NCBI RefSeq assembly: GCF_043197795.1 | Contig: NZ_JBICTU010000005.1 | Location: 124,001 to 188,000, forward strand | DNA length: 64,000 nt | From: Sphaerisporangium sp040649355 | GTDB taxonomy: Bacteria > Actinomycetota > Actinomycetes > Streptosporangiales > Streptosporangiaceae | Direction of reading: 5' to 3' | Shown here: positions 32,378-41,527 of the stretch, one piece after another | How the letters are laid out: the number at the start of each line of letters is the position of its first letter | Position numbering within the stretch: position 1 is the stretch's first letter | Notes under the pieces: generated by a model | Databases searched by the model: none | What the model was told of the DNA's origin: nothing | The model's input: only the letters and a program-made list of their open reading frames with translations | Position numbers and translations under genes: made by a program

Positions 32378-33687
32378 CCGTCATGACGCAGACCGCTCAG
32401 GGGCCGTGGCCCTCGTCCGCGGTGTTCGGGGCGCACGGCGAGGCCACGGTGGCGGGCGTGTCCCTCATGGAGATCGCCAACCGGTTCGGCACCCCCGCGT
32501 ACGTCCTCGACGAGACCGACGTCCGCCGGCGGTGCCGCGCCTACAGGGCGGCCCTGCCCGAGGCCGAGATCGCCTACGCCGCCAAGGCCTTCCTGTGCCG
32601 GGCGATGGCGAGCTGGATCCGCGCGGAGAAGCTCAGCCTCGACGTGTGCAGCGCCGGGGAGCTCGTGGTCGCGCGTTCGGTAGGCTTCCCCGCCGAACGG
32701 ATCATCTTCCACGGCAACGCCAAGACCCCGAAAGAGCTCATCGCCGCGGTCAACGAGGGCGTCGGGCGGATCGTGGTGGACAACCTCGCCGAGATCAGCC
32801 GCCTCGCCGCGCTCGTCCCGCTCGGGCACCGGCAGAAGGTGCTGATCAGGGTCATCCCCGATGTGGGCGCGGGCGCGTACACGGCGATCCGCACGGGCGG
32901 GGAGGACCAGCAGTTCGGGCTCTCCATCTCCACCGGCGCGGCGGGCGAGGCAGTGGCCAGGGTGCTGGCCCAGCCCCGCCTGGAGCTCACCGGCCTGCAC
33001 TGCCATCTCGGTTCGCAGATCGACGCGCCCGAGCCGTACGAGACCGCCGTGCGCGTCATGGTCGAGCAGACGGCCCGGATCCGGGAGACCCGGGGGGTGA
33101 TCCTCCCCGAGCTGGACCTCGGCGGAGGCCACGGCATCGCGTACCTGGAAGGGGAGCGCGGGCTCGGCCTGGAGACGTTCGCCGAGCGGATCACCGGAGC
33201 CCTGCGGGAGCGCTGCGCGGGCCTCGGGCTGCCCATGCCCCGGCTCATCGTCGAGCCGGGGCGGGCGATCAGCGGGCCCGCCGGGGTCACCCTCTATCGG
33301 GTCATATCCGTAAAGAAGGGGCTGACCCGCACCTACGTGGCGGTGGACGGCGGCATGAGCGACAACCCCCGCCACTCCCTGTACGGCGCGCCGTACGAGG
33401 TCCGGATGATCGGGCGGGAGTGCCACGTGGGCACGCGGGCCTTCCACGTGGTCGGTCACCACTGCGAGGCGGGAGACGTGCTCGCCGAGGACGTTCAGCT
33501 CCCGGCCGACATCCACCCAGGCGACGTGATCGTCATGGCGGCCACCGGCGCCTACCACCATTCCATGGCCTCCACCTACAACATGACCGGGCGCCCGCCC
33601 GTGGTCGCGGTCGGCAGGGGCGGGGCACGGCTGGTGGTGCGCAGGGAGGGCGCGGAGGACCTGATGCGCCGGGACGTGGGACTGTGA
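32374..33687 (+). CDS. lysA: Diaminopimelate decarboxylase (type III PLP fold)
   Basis: A 437-residue enzyme. PLP Lys is in AEIAYAAKAFLCRAM; other motifs are LTGLHCHLGSQIDAPEPYE, LDLGGGHGIAYLEGE, LIVEPGRAISGPAGVTLYRV, VDGGMSDNPRHSLYGA and the substrate-binding HHCEAGDVLAEDV. It would convert meso-diaminopimelate to lysine. No other lysine gene is near, so it may be a second copy or serve another diamino acid. Start is the ATG in the ATGA overlap with the preceding small ORF; the in-frame extension upstream is Arg-rich and rejected. Confidence 0.9.
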   Translation: MTVMTQTAQGPWPSSAVFGAHGEATVAGVSLMEIANRFGTPAYVLDETDVRRRCRAYRAALPEAEIAYAAKAFLCRAMASWIRAEKLSLDVCSAGELVVARSVGFPAERIIFHGNAKTPKELIAAVNEGVGRIVVDNLAEISRLAALVPLGHRQKVLIRVIPDVGAGAYTAIRTGGEDQQFGLSISTGAAGEAVARVLAQPRLELTGLHCHLGSQIDAPEPYETAVRVMVEQTARIRETRGVILPELDLGGGHGIAYLEGERGLGLETFAERITGALRERCAGLGLPMPRLIVEPGRAISGPAGVTLYRVISVKKGLTRTYVAVDGGMSDNPRHSLYGAPYEVRMIGRECHVGTRAFHVVGHHCEAGDVLAEDVQLPADIHPGDVIVMAATGAYHHSMASTYNMTGRPPVVAVGRGGARLVVRREGAEDLMRRDVGL

Positions 33688-33698
33688 GGACCGGTGGG

Positions 33699-34910
33699 TC
33701 AGCCCGCGGCCGGGGCCTTGGGTGACCAGACGAGCAGCCCGAGGCACATCTCGTCGCTGGTGCCCTCGCCCCACACGACGTAGCGCGGTGGGACGTCGTG
33801 CAGCGCCGGGAGCATCTCGCGAAGGCCGGCGTCGTGGGTGCAGGTCACCCGCACGGTGTCGTCGGCCTTGACCGTGACCGGCGTGGCCAGCGGGCGGATG
33901 GCCTGCTCGTCGAAGTTGTAGCTGGGAATGTCGAGAAGCGTCCTGGCCTTGGGCGTCCCGGGGTTGAGCTCCAGCTTGATCGAGCGCCCCAGCAGGTGCA
34001 TGTGCCCGGCGACGGCGTACACCGTGCCCGCCCTGCGGACCGGCTGGTCGCAGTGCTGGGTCGGTTCCGGGACGGGAGGCTTGGCCTGGTTGCAGAACTG
34101 GTTGAGCTGGGTGACGGTGGTCCCCGCCTGCTCCCCGAAACGGTGGACGACGTCCCGCACCGCCGCCTCACGGTCGCACAGCGGCCCGGACTCCCGCTTC
34201 GTACAGGGCAGCTCGATCGGTGCTATGAGCCGCGCGGTGTCCAGGGGGTCGAGGTCGGCCTTGCCGTCGGTGAGCCGCAGCCGGATCGAGGAACGGTCGC
34301 TGCCGCCCGGCCTGCCCTCGGTGGCGAGCAGGTTGTAGTGAACCTGGATGATCAGCCGGCTGCCCGGGGGCATGGGGTACCCGACGTTGCCGGCGAGCAG
34401 AGTCTCGTTGGCTCCCGGCGCCCAGTGGCCGATCCAGGCGCCGTTCTCCACCCCGGCGTCGCCGAAGCAGGTCCACCCCTCACCTGGCGTACGGGCGTCG
34501 AGGTCACTGGCCGCCTTCACCTGGTCGGGGCCGATCCTGAAGATGATCGCGTGGTGGACGAGCGCGGTGTTCTGCGGCATGAACTGGCTGCCGGTGAGGA
34601 ACGCCCTGCCGGTCAGCCCCGGGTCGACCAGGAAGCAGCGGTATTCATCGGTCCCCCCGGAGGGCGCCGCCGGGGTGTACGGCTCGGCCAGGGTCAGGTT
34701 GACGAACCGTTCCGAGGCCCGGAGCGGCGCGGCGGGCGGCGCCGTGAACGGCTTCCCGTGCCCGCTGTGCGTTCCGGTGACCGACGCCGAGTCCAGGCTC
34801 CCGGACGCCCCCGGCTTCCCCCCTCCCGCGCATGACGCGACGAGCAGGGTGGCGGCGAGTGCGAGGGCCGTCCAGCCCAGCCACCGTGTCGTACGGACCC
34901 TGTGCTCCAT
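33699..34910 (-). CDS. Copper type II ascorbate-dependent monooxygenase-like lipoprotein
   Basis: A 403-residue exported protein. The N-terminus is a lipoprotein signal (LALAATLLVASCAGGG, Cys lipid site). The copper ligands of the PHM/DBH family are visible in order: His-His in NTALVHHAIIFRIG (CuH site), His in RLIIQVHYNLLA, His-x-His in VAGHMHLLGRSIKL, and Met in GTSDEMCLGLLVW (CuM site). Several Cys suggest disulfides. Members hydroxylate at a C-H bond using O2; the substrate is unknown. The ATG at 34910 gives a proper signal peptide; the longer frame does not. Single gene, convergent with lysA. Confidence 0.88.
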   Translation of the reverse strand: MEHRVRTTRWLGWTALALAATLLVASCAGGGKPGASGSLDSASVTGTHSGHGKPFTAPPAAPLRASERFVNLTLAEPYTPAAPSGGTDEYRCFLVDPGLTGRAFLTGSQFMPQNTALVHHAIIFRIGPDQVKAASDLDARTPGEGWTCFGDAGVENGAWIGHWAPGANETLLAGNVGYPMPPGSRLIIQVHYNLLATEGRPGGSDRSSIRLRLTDGKADLDPLDTARLIAPIELPCTKRESGPLCDREAAVRDVVHRFGEQAGTTVTQLNQFCNQAKPPVPEPTQHCDQPVRRAGTVYAVAGHMHLLGRSIKLELNPGTPKARTLLDIPSYNFDEQAIRPLATPVTVKADDTVRVTCTHDAGLREMLPALHDVPPRYVVWGEGTSDEMCLGLLVWSPKAPAAG

Positions 34911-35101
34911 GACCGCCCCCAGCAGTTCCGTCGGCTCACCCCGGGCCACGACATGGTCCGGGCCTCCGCGTCCAGACTCCTCGCCGCCGGGACGGCGGGC
35001 CATCGGCCGGAAGACCGAGAACGCTCCTCCGTCCGGCGGAGATGTTCCCGCGCCTTCATACGACCAAGGGTGATCGGCTCATACGACCCAGGGTGCCGCG
35101 T

Positions 35102-36946
35102 TCACAAGACCCAGGGTGCCTCGCGGAGCGTCGCGCGCAGCACGGCGGCCTCGGGGCCGGGGTGGCGGGAGAGCAGTTCGTTCACCGCCTCCAAGGTGGG
35201 AGACGCCGGCCAGCCCTCGGCCGGCGGCGCGTCCACCGCGCCCAGCACCGCGCAGGCGAGCAGGTGCTCACCGGGCGCGTGGGCGTCGGTCAGGGCGGGG
35301 ATCACCGTGCGCGGCGCCATGACGTTGGTGCCGGGCAGTGCCTCGACGAGCCGTCCGGTCCGGGCGCCGGTGAGGTCGTCGACCACGCACGTTCCCGCGG
35401 GCGAGCACACCCGCGCGCGACCGGGGCCGGTTTCCACGTGGCCGAAGGGAAGGTCGCGGTCCAGCGCGAACCCGCCCTCCGCCGACCTCAGAGGCCGCCC
35501 CGTGGAGAGGTGATGCACCCGGATGTGCCACGGAGGGCACGCGAGCAGCCAGGTCTCGATCTCCACGTCCGGCCAGGGGTTCCATCGCAGGCGCAGGAGC
35601 CCGTCACGCACCGTGGAGTCACGGGGGACCTCGCAGGGCCGCCAGTGGACGCCGTCCTCGCTGAGCGCCAGGGTGCTGTCCGGCGCCGCCTGCTCCAGCC
35701 CCCACGAACCGCTCGGCACGCTGAACCCGAAGGAGGTGGAGTAGGCGAACTTGGCGTACTTCGCGGCGCCGTTGCGCACCCAGGTGTGGTGCTGCTGCGC
35801 GCTCAGCATGACGACCTGGCGGCCCTCCTCGCAGCGCATCAGCGCGACGCCGGCCTCGGGCTGGTCGCTGACCTCCGGCAGGGGCGGCGCGGCCCGTTCC
35901 TCGGCGGCCCAGAAGGGATGACCGTCGGGCAGCGCGAGGGGGAGGAAGGACTTGAACGCCCAGTACGGGGAGCCGGGTCCGTTGTACTGCTCGGTGAGCG
36001 CGGGCTGGGCGTACCCGTAGCCCAGGGTGAGCAGCCCTGAGGGGTCCTGGATCGGCCGCCGCAGCCACCAGCGCAGATGGCGCATCAGGTGGCCCTTGAC
36101 CGTGCCCCAGGGCAGGGCCTCGACGCCCGCGAACGCGAGCGCTCCCCAGAACGCGCCCTGGGCGAAGCGGTAGGTGAGGCTCCGGCCGAAGGGCACGGCC
36201 GCCCCGTCCGACGCGAACCAGTGCTGGAAGTCGAGCGCGAACTCGGCGGCACGCTCACGGAACCGCTCGGCGCGGCCGGGATCGCGCTCCCCGGCGAGCG
36301 CCGCGTAGATCAGGCCGTAGTAGTGCATCGCGAAGGGGATGTAGTAGTCGCGCTGGGCGGTGGGGCCGTCGCTGTACCAGCCGCGCCCGAGGGCGAAGGA
36401 CTCCAGCCGGTCGAGGCGGGCGGCGTTGGGCGTCGGGTCGAAGGCGACGCCGACGCGATCGAGACCGAGTCCCACCACGACCGGGAAGAACGCCCAGTTG
36501 TTGTCCACGGGCTCGGCGGCGATTGCCTGGAGCAGCCATGCCCGCAGGTTGTCCCTCTCCCCGCCGCTCAGCGGGTCCCAGACCTCCTCGGGCGCCAGCG
36601 CGAGCGCCAGGCCGATGGCGGCGGTCTCCACCAGCCGCTGGTCGATGTCGGTGACCGCGCCCCAGAACTCCTCGTGCCCGGGGTCGGTGCCGGCCGCGAG
36701 CCCCCGGCGCCACAGCTCCCAGTGGTCGAACGACCCCCCGCCGGCCACCAGCGGCGCGAGCCCCCACAGCGGGCGGGCGAACGACTCCAGTTCGGCGGCG
36801 GCGTCCGAGTGGTGCGCGGCGTTGACGCCGAGGCGCGGCCGGGCCCCGCCTGGGCTGAAGTGGGGGATCAGCGGCTCGGTCAGCGCCCGTACGAGCCGGC
36901 GCAGGTCCTCACGGTCGCGCGGCACGGCCGGCCGGATCCTCTGCAT
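35102..36946 (-). CDS. DUF2264 protein (alpha/alpha-barrel, polysaccharide-lyase/hydrolase-like)
   Basis: About 614 residues of DUF2264: LTEPLIPHFSPGGARPRLG, FARPLWGLAPLVAGGG, PVDNNWAFFPVVVGLGLDRV, RDYYIPFAMHYYGLIYA and GRSLTYRFAQGAFWGALAFA. The fold is an (alpha/alpha) toroid followed by beta-sheet, akin to heparinase and GH88/105-like proteins, but activity is unproven. No signal peptide is seen, so a cytosolic role on imported sugar is likely. The ATG at 36946 has GGAG 9 nt ahead. Starts at 36973 and further upstream run through a repeat array. It sits beside a dehydrogenase and a ROK-linked ABC importer. Confidence 0.78.
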   Translation of the reverse strand: MQRIRPAVPRDREDLRRLVRALTEPLIPHFSPGGARPRLGVNAAHHSDAAAELESFARPLWGLAPLVAGGGSFDHWELWRRGLAAGTDPGHEEFWGAVTDIDQRLVETAAIGLALALAPEEVWDPLSGGERDNLRAWLLQAIAAEPVDNNWAFFPVVVGLGLDRVGVAFDPTPNAARLDRLESFALGRGWYSDGPTAQRDYYIPFAMHYYGLIYAALAGERDPGRAERFRERAAEFALDFQHWFASDGAAVPFGRSLTYRFAQGAFWGALAFAGVEALPWGTVKGHLMRHLRWWLRRPIQDPSGLLTLGYGYAQPALTEQYNGPGSPYWAFKSFLPLALPDGHPFWAAEERAAPPLPEVSDQPEAGVALMRCEEGRQVVMLSAQQHHTWVRNGAAKYAKFAYSTSFGFSVPSGSWGLEQAAPDSTLALSEDGVHWRPCEVPRDSTVRDGLLRLRWNPWPDVEIETWLLACPPWHIRVHHLSTGRPLRSAEGGFALDRDLPFGHVETGPGRARVCSPAGTCVVDDLTGARTGRLVEALPGTNVMAPRTVIPALTDAHAPGEHLLACAVLGAVDAPPAEGWPASPTLEAVNELLSRHPGPEAAVLRATLREAPWVL

Positions 36947-36959
36947 CCGGTGGTTCTCC

Positions 36960-37035
36960 ATCTCAGGTGACATCGAATCTCGGGTGACGCCGAATCTCGT
37001 GACGTCGAATCTCGTGACATCGGCTTCTGGCATCG
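36960..37035 (-). repeat. Short tandem repeats upstream of the DUF2264 start
   Basis: Read on the minus strand, units of about 15 bp (GACGTCACGAGATTC and variants) occur four times, preceded by two copies of GATGCCAGAAG. They encode DVTRF/GVTRD if translated from an upstream ATG. They may be leader sequence, an operator array, or a repetitive N-terminus. Confidence 0.65.
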
Positions 37036-37179
37036 AACTTCTGGCATCGACTTCGCTTCCGACTGAGACTGACCCGTGGCCCACGATCTTGTCAATACTT
37101 AGTTTAAGATCTTTACGGAAGGGGTCCTGAAGGCGGCGCCACGCGCGGCGGGGGGTGTCTGTCCGCTCTGTTTTTGTTG

Positions 37180-37198
37180 CTTATTTCAAGCATAGAAT
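37180..37198 (+). promoter_or_regulatory. Promoter -10 with overlapping putative ROK operator (leaderless start)
   Basis: CTTATTTCAAGCATAGA (37180-37196) closely matches, in inverted orientation, the motif before the binding-protein gene at 41.37 kb. It includes a -10 hexamer TAGAAT (37193-37198) exactly 7 nt before the ATG at 37206, with no ribosome binding site. This is the layout of a leaderless transcript. Confidence 0.5.
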
Positions 37199-37205
37199 CC
37201 GGCGC

Positions 37206-38279
37206 ATGACTGTTTCGTCCCAGAAGGCACGGGTCCCCGCCGCGGACGGTCTCGGGCGGCGGGGTGGGGGCGGGCCGATGACGGTCGTCGAGCTGGCCAT
37301 GTACCCTGGCCTTCCCGGCAGGCTGTTCCCGCCGGAGGTGGCCGCGCGCCTTCGGGCGGTGGCCGAGATCGACCTGGCCTCGCCGCTGACCGAGTTCCGC
37401 TCGCCGGAGGCGCGGGACCGCCTGCGGCGGGCCACGATCCTTCTGACCGGCTGGGGCAGCCCGGCGCTCGACGAGGAGGCCCTCGCGGGCGCCCCCGGCC
37501 TGAAGGCCGTCGTCCACGCGGCGGGCACCGTGAAGGGACACCTGAGCCCCGCCGTGTTCGCCCGGGGCATCCAGGTCAGCTCCGCCGCGGCGGCCAACGC
37601 CGTTCCCGTGGCCGAGTACACGATCGCGATGATCCTGCTGGCCAACAAGGCCGTCCCCGCACTCGCCCGGGAGTACCGCGCGCGGCGCGAGGACCTCGGG
37701 CTGATCAGGCGCGGCCACGACGTGGGCAACCACGGCAGGGTCGTCGGGGTGGTCGGGGCGTCCCGGATCGGCAGGCGCGTCCTTGCGCTGCTGCGTCCCT
37801 TCGACCTCTCGCCCCTGCTGGCAGACCCCCATGTCGACGCGGCGACGGCCGCCTCGCTGGGGGCGCGGCTCGTCGGGCTCGACGAGATCTTCCAGCTCAG
37901 CGACGTCGTCTCCCTGCACGCTCCCGCGACCCCGCGCACCCGGGGGATGGTCACCGCGCGGCGGCTGGCGTCGATGCGCGACGGGGCGACCCTCCTCAAC
38001 ACCGCCCGGGGGTCGCTGGTCGACCAGGACGCGCTGGTCGCCGAGCTCGTCACCGGGCGGCTGTCGGCGGTGCTCGACGTGACCGAGCCCGAGGTGCCCC
38101 CGGCGGGCTCGCCCCTGTGGGAGCTGCCCAACGTCGTCCTCACCCCCCACGTCGCCGGGTCGCTCGGCAACGAGGTGGCGAGGCTCGGCGCCGCCGCCGT
38201 CGAGGAGGTGCTGCGGCTCGCCGCCGACGAGCCCCTGCTGCACCCGGTCGACCCGGAGACACTGGCCATCACCGCGTGA
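37206..38279 (+). CDS. D-2-hydroxyacid dehydrogenase family protein
   Basis: A 357-residue NAD-dependent dehydrogenase of the 2-hydroxyacid/phosphoglycerate type. GRVVGVVGASRIGRRVLALL is the dinucleotide site (Gly-Ala-Ser-Arg-Ile-Gly variant). The catalytic residues are Arg in LLNTARGSLVDQDALV, Glu in VLDVTEPEVPP and His in VVLTPHVAGSLGNEV. Start is set at an ATG lying 7 nt after a -10 hexamer, fitting leaderless expression; an internal ATG at 37278 would remove a weak leader. It likely oxidises or reduces a sugar-acid intermediate of the adjoining glycan cluster. Confidence 0.85.
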   Translation: MTVSSQKARVPAADGLGRRGGGGPMTVVELAMYPGLPGRLFPPEVAARLRAVAEIDLASPLTEFRSPEARDRLRRATILLTGWGSPALDEEALAGAPGLKAVVHAAGTVKGHLSPAVFARGIQVSSAAAANAVPVAEYTIAMILLANKAVPALAREYRARREDLGLIRRGHDVGNHGRVVGVVGASRIGRRVLALLRPFDLSPLLADPHVDAATAASLGARLVGLDEIFQLSDVVSLHAPATPRTRGMVTARRLASMRDGATLLNTARGSLVDQDALVAELVTGRLSAVLDVTEPEVPPAGSPLWELPNVVLTPHVAGSLGNEVARLGAAAVEEVLRLAADEPLLHPVDPETLAITA

Positions 38280-38291
38280 ACCCGTGAAGGG

Positions 38292-39131
38292 TCAGCTCTT
38301 CAGCCCGCTGAAGGCGATCCCCTCCATGATCCGCCGCTGGAACACCATCAACACGATGATCACCGGGATGACGGCCAGCGCGGCGCCCGCCATGATGTAG
38401 TAGGCGCGCCCCGATTCGCTGCTGGCCAGCTGCTGCAGGGCGAGCGGAAGCGTGTACAGGTCGGGGTCGTTCAGCACGACCAGCGGCCACACCAGGTCGT
38501 TCCAGTGGAAGATGAAACTGGTGATCGTGACGACCGCGAGCACCGGCTTCGAGAGCGGCAGCACGATCTTCCAGAAGATCCGCATCCGGCCCGCGCCGTC
38601 GATGAGCGCCGCCTCCTCAAGCTCGCCGGGCAGCGTCAGGAAGAACTGGCGGAGCAGGAAGATGTCCAGCACCGAGGCCACGTTCGGCAGGATCAGGCCC
38701 CAACCGGAGTCGAACATGCCGAGCGCCTGGGTGATGTGGATGCGCGGCACCAGCAGGGTGATCGTCGGCACCATCATGCCTGCCAGCAGCACGGCGAACA
38801 GCTTGTCCCTGCCGGGGAAGGGGATGCGGGCGAAGGCGTAGGCCGCCAGGGCGTCCACCAGGAGCTTGGCCGGCACGAGGATCAGGCAGACCCACACGCT
38901 GTTGAGGAACGCGCGGCCGAGCCCGCCGATCTGGATCACGTGCTCGTAGTTGTCCAGGGTCGGCGACCACTCGCCGGTCTTGCGGTCCAGCGGGAGCAGG
39001 CTGGGCACCTTGGTGTAGACGTCCGGGCCGTGCTTGAACGAGGTGGCCAGCATCCACACGAACGGGACGACGGACACGAGCACCAGCAGCACCAGCGCGA
39101 CGTAGATGGGGGAGAGCCGTAGCGTCCTCAC
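38292..39131 (-). CDS. Carbohydrate ABC transporter permease, MalG-type
   Basis: A 279-residue, six-TM inner-membrane protein of the CUT1 importers. The ATPase-contact EAA loop is EEAALIDGAGRMRIFWKIVL; IFLLRQFFLTLPGELEEAA precedes it. The GTG start overlaps the stop of the MalF-type permease (GTGA). A longer frame upstream is antisense-type shadow. No ATP-binding gene follows, so a shared MsiK-type ATPase elsewhere is expected. Confidence 0.92.
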   Translation of the reverse strand: MRTLRLSPIYVALVLLVLVSVVPFVWMLATSFKHGPDVYTKVPSLLPLDRKTGEWSPTLDNYEHVIQIGGLGRAFLNSVWVCLILVPAKLLVDALAAYAFARIPFPGRDKLFAVLLAGMMVPTITLLVPRIHITQALGMFDSGWGLILPNVASVLDIFLLRQFFLTLPGELEEAALIDGAGRMRIFWKIVLPLSKPVLAVVTITSFIFHWNDLVWPLVVLNDPDLYTLPLALQQLASSESGRAYYIMAGAALAVIPVIIVLMVFQRRIMEGIAFSGLKS

Positions 39132-40093
39132 GACACCTCCTGCTTCACGAACCTGAACTGGAGCGCGGTGATGATCATGATGAAGGCCAGCAGGATGAAC
39201 GACATCGCGCAGGCCGCGCCCATCGCGTCGTAGCGGAAGGCGAACAGATACAGGTGCAGGACGTAGGTCAGCCCCGCCTGCTCGGGCCCGCCGGTGACGC
39301 TCCTGCCGCCGCCGCCTGAGAAGATCACGTAGACCAGGCCGAACACCTGTAGCGCCGCGATGACCCCGGTCACCAGCAGGTAGAACGTCGTGGGCCTGAG
39401 CATCGGGACCACGACCCTCCAGAACCGCTGGACCGGGCCCGCGCCGTCGATGATCGCCGCCTCGCGGATCGACGAGGGGATGCCCTTGAGCCCCGCCAGA
39501 TAGATGATCATCGAGATGCCGCACTGCCACGCCGCGATGAACGCCAGGGCCGGGATGACCAGCTCGGGGGTGTTGAGCCAGTTCTGCCGGGGGATGCCGA
39601 ACAGCCCGAGGAACACGTTGATCAGGCCGTACTGCGGATCGTAGAGCCACCGCCAGATCGCGCCGACGGCCGTCTCCGCGGTGACCACGGGCAGGAAGAG
39701 CAGGAGCCTGAACAGGTTGGAGCCCCTGCGAATCGCGTTGATGAGCAGGGCCTGGCACAGCGCGCTCCCCATGGTCAGCGGCACCGCGATCAGCGTGTAC
39801 TGCAGGGTGACCTTCACCGACTGCCAGAAGTGCGGGTACTTGGCGTCGTCGAACAGCAGGTCGGTGTAGTTGGTCAAACCCACCCAGCCAGGCGCGGAGC
39901 GCAGGTCCCAGTCGGTGAAGCTGTAGTACAGGGCGGCGAGCGCCGGGTAGAGCAGGAAGACGATGAAGTACGCCATCGCGGGAGCGATCAGGAGCCAGCC
40001 GATGACGCGGTCGCTCCCCCCGAACCCCGGGCGGCGGCGCCGCCCGGGGCGGGGCGTCACAGTGGGCTTGTCGGCCACCACTGGAGTTGCCAC
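39128..40093 (-). CDS. Carbohydrate ABC transporter permease, MalF-type
   Basis: A 321-residue permease with a basic, Pro-rich cytoplasmic head (TPRPGRRRRPGFGG) and six TM helices, starting IGWLLIAPAMAYFIVFLLYP. The EAA loop is REAAIIDGAGPVQRFWRVVV. A GTG start 17 nt after the binding-protein stop has GAGAGG ahead. It pairs with the MalG-type permease to form the channel. Confidence 0.92.
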   Translation of the reverse strand: MATPVVADKPTVTPRPGRRRRPGFGGSDRVIGWLLIAPAMAYFIVFLLYPALAALYYSFTDWDLRSAPGWVGLTNYTDLLFDDAKYPHFWQSVKVTLQYTLIAVPLTMGSALCQALLINAIRRGSNLFRLLLFLPVVTAETAVGAIWRWLYDPQYGLINVFLGLFGIPRQNWLNTPELVIPALAFIAAWQCGISMIIYLAGLKGIPSSIREAAIIDGAGPVQRFWRVVVPMLRPTTFYLLVTGVIAALQVFGLVYVIFSGGGGRSVTGGPEQAGLTYVLHLYLFAFRYDAMGAACAMSFILLAFIMIITALQFRFVKQEVS

Positions 40094-40110
40094 GCTTGCC
40101 TGCCTCTCGG

Positions 40111-41331
40111 TCAGCCGGTCCAGCCGAGCAGGGCGCGGGTCTTGTCCGCGGCGCCGGTGAGGGCCTGCTGGGCGGTGGCCTTGCCGCTGAGCGCCGACTC
40201 GATCGCGGGGGCGATGATCTCGTCGTTGATCTGGATCCACTGCGGTACGGGCGGGCGGGCCTGGGCGACCTTGAGCTGCTCCAGGAAGGCGGCCTGCTCG
40301 GTCCCGAACGTGGCGGCGTCCCTCTCGGCGGCGGCGATGTTGGTCGGGAAGCCGCCCAGCGCCTGGGCCAGCTTGGTGTTGTTGTCGGCGTTGGTCAGGT
40401 AGGCCAGCCACTTCCAGGCCAGGTCGGCGTTCTTGCCCTTGGTGAACACCACCGCGTTCTCGCCGCCGATGTTGCCGGCCGGCCCGGTCTTGTACGGCAG
40501 GGGCGCGACGTTGAACTCCAGGTCGGGGAACTGGTCCTTGATGTTGGCCACGTCCCACGGGCCGGAGATCATCATGCCGGCCAGGCCGTTCTCGAAGGGC
40601 TTGTCGGAGTCGGTGATCTCCCTCGGCGACGACTTGAGCAGGTCGACCCACAGTTGCAGCGCCTCGACGGCGGGCGGCTGGTCGAACAGGATCTTCTTGG
40701 CCTTCATGTCCGCCATCGACCCGCCGGCCCCGGCCACGAAGCCCGGCCACATCCACCCGCCGTACCCGTCACCCTTCGGCACCACCATGCCGGCGATCTT
40801 CGGGTCCTTCTGGTGGATCTGGGTCGTGATCTGCTTCAGCTCGTCCCAGGTCTTGGGCGGGGCCGGGACGAGCTTCTTGTTGTAGAAGAGCCCGACCGTG
40901 GTGTGGTCCACCGGCACGCCGTACAGCTTGTCGTCGACGCGGTTGGTGTCGAGGGCCCCGGCGTACAGCGACTTCTCGTCGATCGTGCCGGCGGGCATCT
41001 CCCTGATGGTGCCGTCGAGCGCGTAGCGGGCCACCAGCGGCTGGTCCAGGACGCCCGCGTCCGGCACCGAACCGCTGGCGATGGCGCTGCCCAGCTTGGT
41101 GTTGTAGTCGTCCTTCGGGATCTTGACGATCTTGACGCTGACGCCCTTGTTGGCCTTCTCGAAGTCCGTGCGGAGCTTCTCGACCACCTCTGTGGCCTGC
41201 GGAGTGCGGTCCTGGAACATCCAGTAGGTCAGCGTGGTGGTCGCCTCCGCTCCTCCGGAGCCGCCGCCGCACGCGGTGAGCCCGGCGAGCAGCACCGTCG
41301 CGGCGGCCGCCCCTGTCACTCTCCTGATCAT
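40111..41331 (-). CDS. Extracellular sugar-binding lipoprotein of the ROK-linked ABC importer
   Basis: A 406-residue family-1 solute-binding protein. Lipoprotein signal AAAATVLLAGLTACGGGSGG (lipid-attached Cys). The SBP core shows TTTLTYWMFQDRTPQATEVV, SVPDAGVLDQPLVARYALDG, KLYGVPVDHTTVGLFYNKKL and GLAGMMISGPWDVANI. GAGGAG lies before the ATG. First gene of the importer operon; divergent from the ROK regulator. The ligand is probably an oligosaccharide handled by the DUF2264 protein and dehydrogenase; inference. Confidence 0.93.
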   Translation of the reverse strand: MIRRVTGAAAATVLLAGLTACGGGSGGAEATTTLTYWMFQDRTPQATEVVEKLRTDFEKANKGVSVKIVKIPKDDYNTKLGSAIASGSVPDAGVLDQPLVARYALDGTIREMPAGTIDEKSLYAGALDTNRVDDKLYGVPVDHTTVGLFYNKKLVPAPPKTWDELKQITTQIHQKDPKIAGMVVPKGDGYGGWMWPGFVAGAGGSMADMKAKKILFDQPPAVEALQLWVDLLKSSPREITDSDKPFENGLAGMMISGPWDVANIKDQFPDLEFNVAPLPYKTGPAGNIGGENAVVFTKGKNADLAWKWLAYLTNADNNTKLAQALGGFPTNIAAAERDAATFGTEQAAFLEQLKVAQARPPVPQWIQINDEIIAPAIESALSGKATAQQALTGAADKTRALLGWTG

Positions 41332-41365
41332 TTCGCTCTCCTCAACGGGGGGTTTCACAGAACAT

Positions 41366-41385
41366 AATCTAAGCATCGAAATAAG
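41366..41385 (-). promoter_or_regulatory. Promoter/operator motif of the importer operon (putative ROK site)
   Basis: On the plus strand TCTAAGCATCGAAATAAG (41368-41385); its reverse complement resembles CTTATTTCAAGCATAGA before the dehydrogenase with one indel. On the minus strand it includes the -10-like TAGATT. A shared site at two cluster promoters next to a ROK gene suggests that regulator binds here. Confidence 0.5.
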
Positions 41386-41527
41386 TTCAGCCCTTCTGTG
41401 AAACGCTTTGGTAACACGGGCATCGGAGCATGTCAGGCTCGTGCCGAACGGGTGAGGGCCGGCTTCCTTCGGCGTCTGAACTAACGCCGCTGAACTAGCA
41501 TGGCCGTGGAACTCGTGGAGGTACGTC

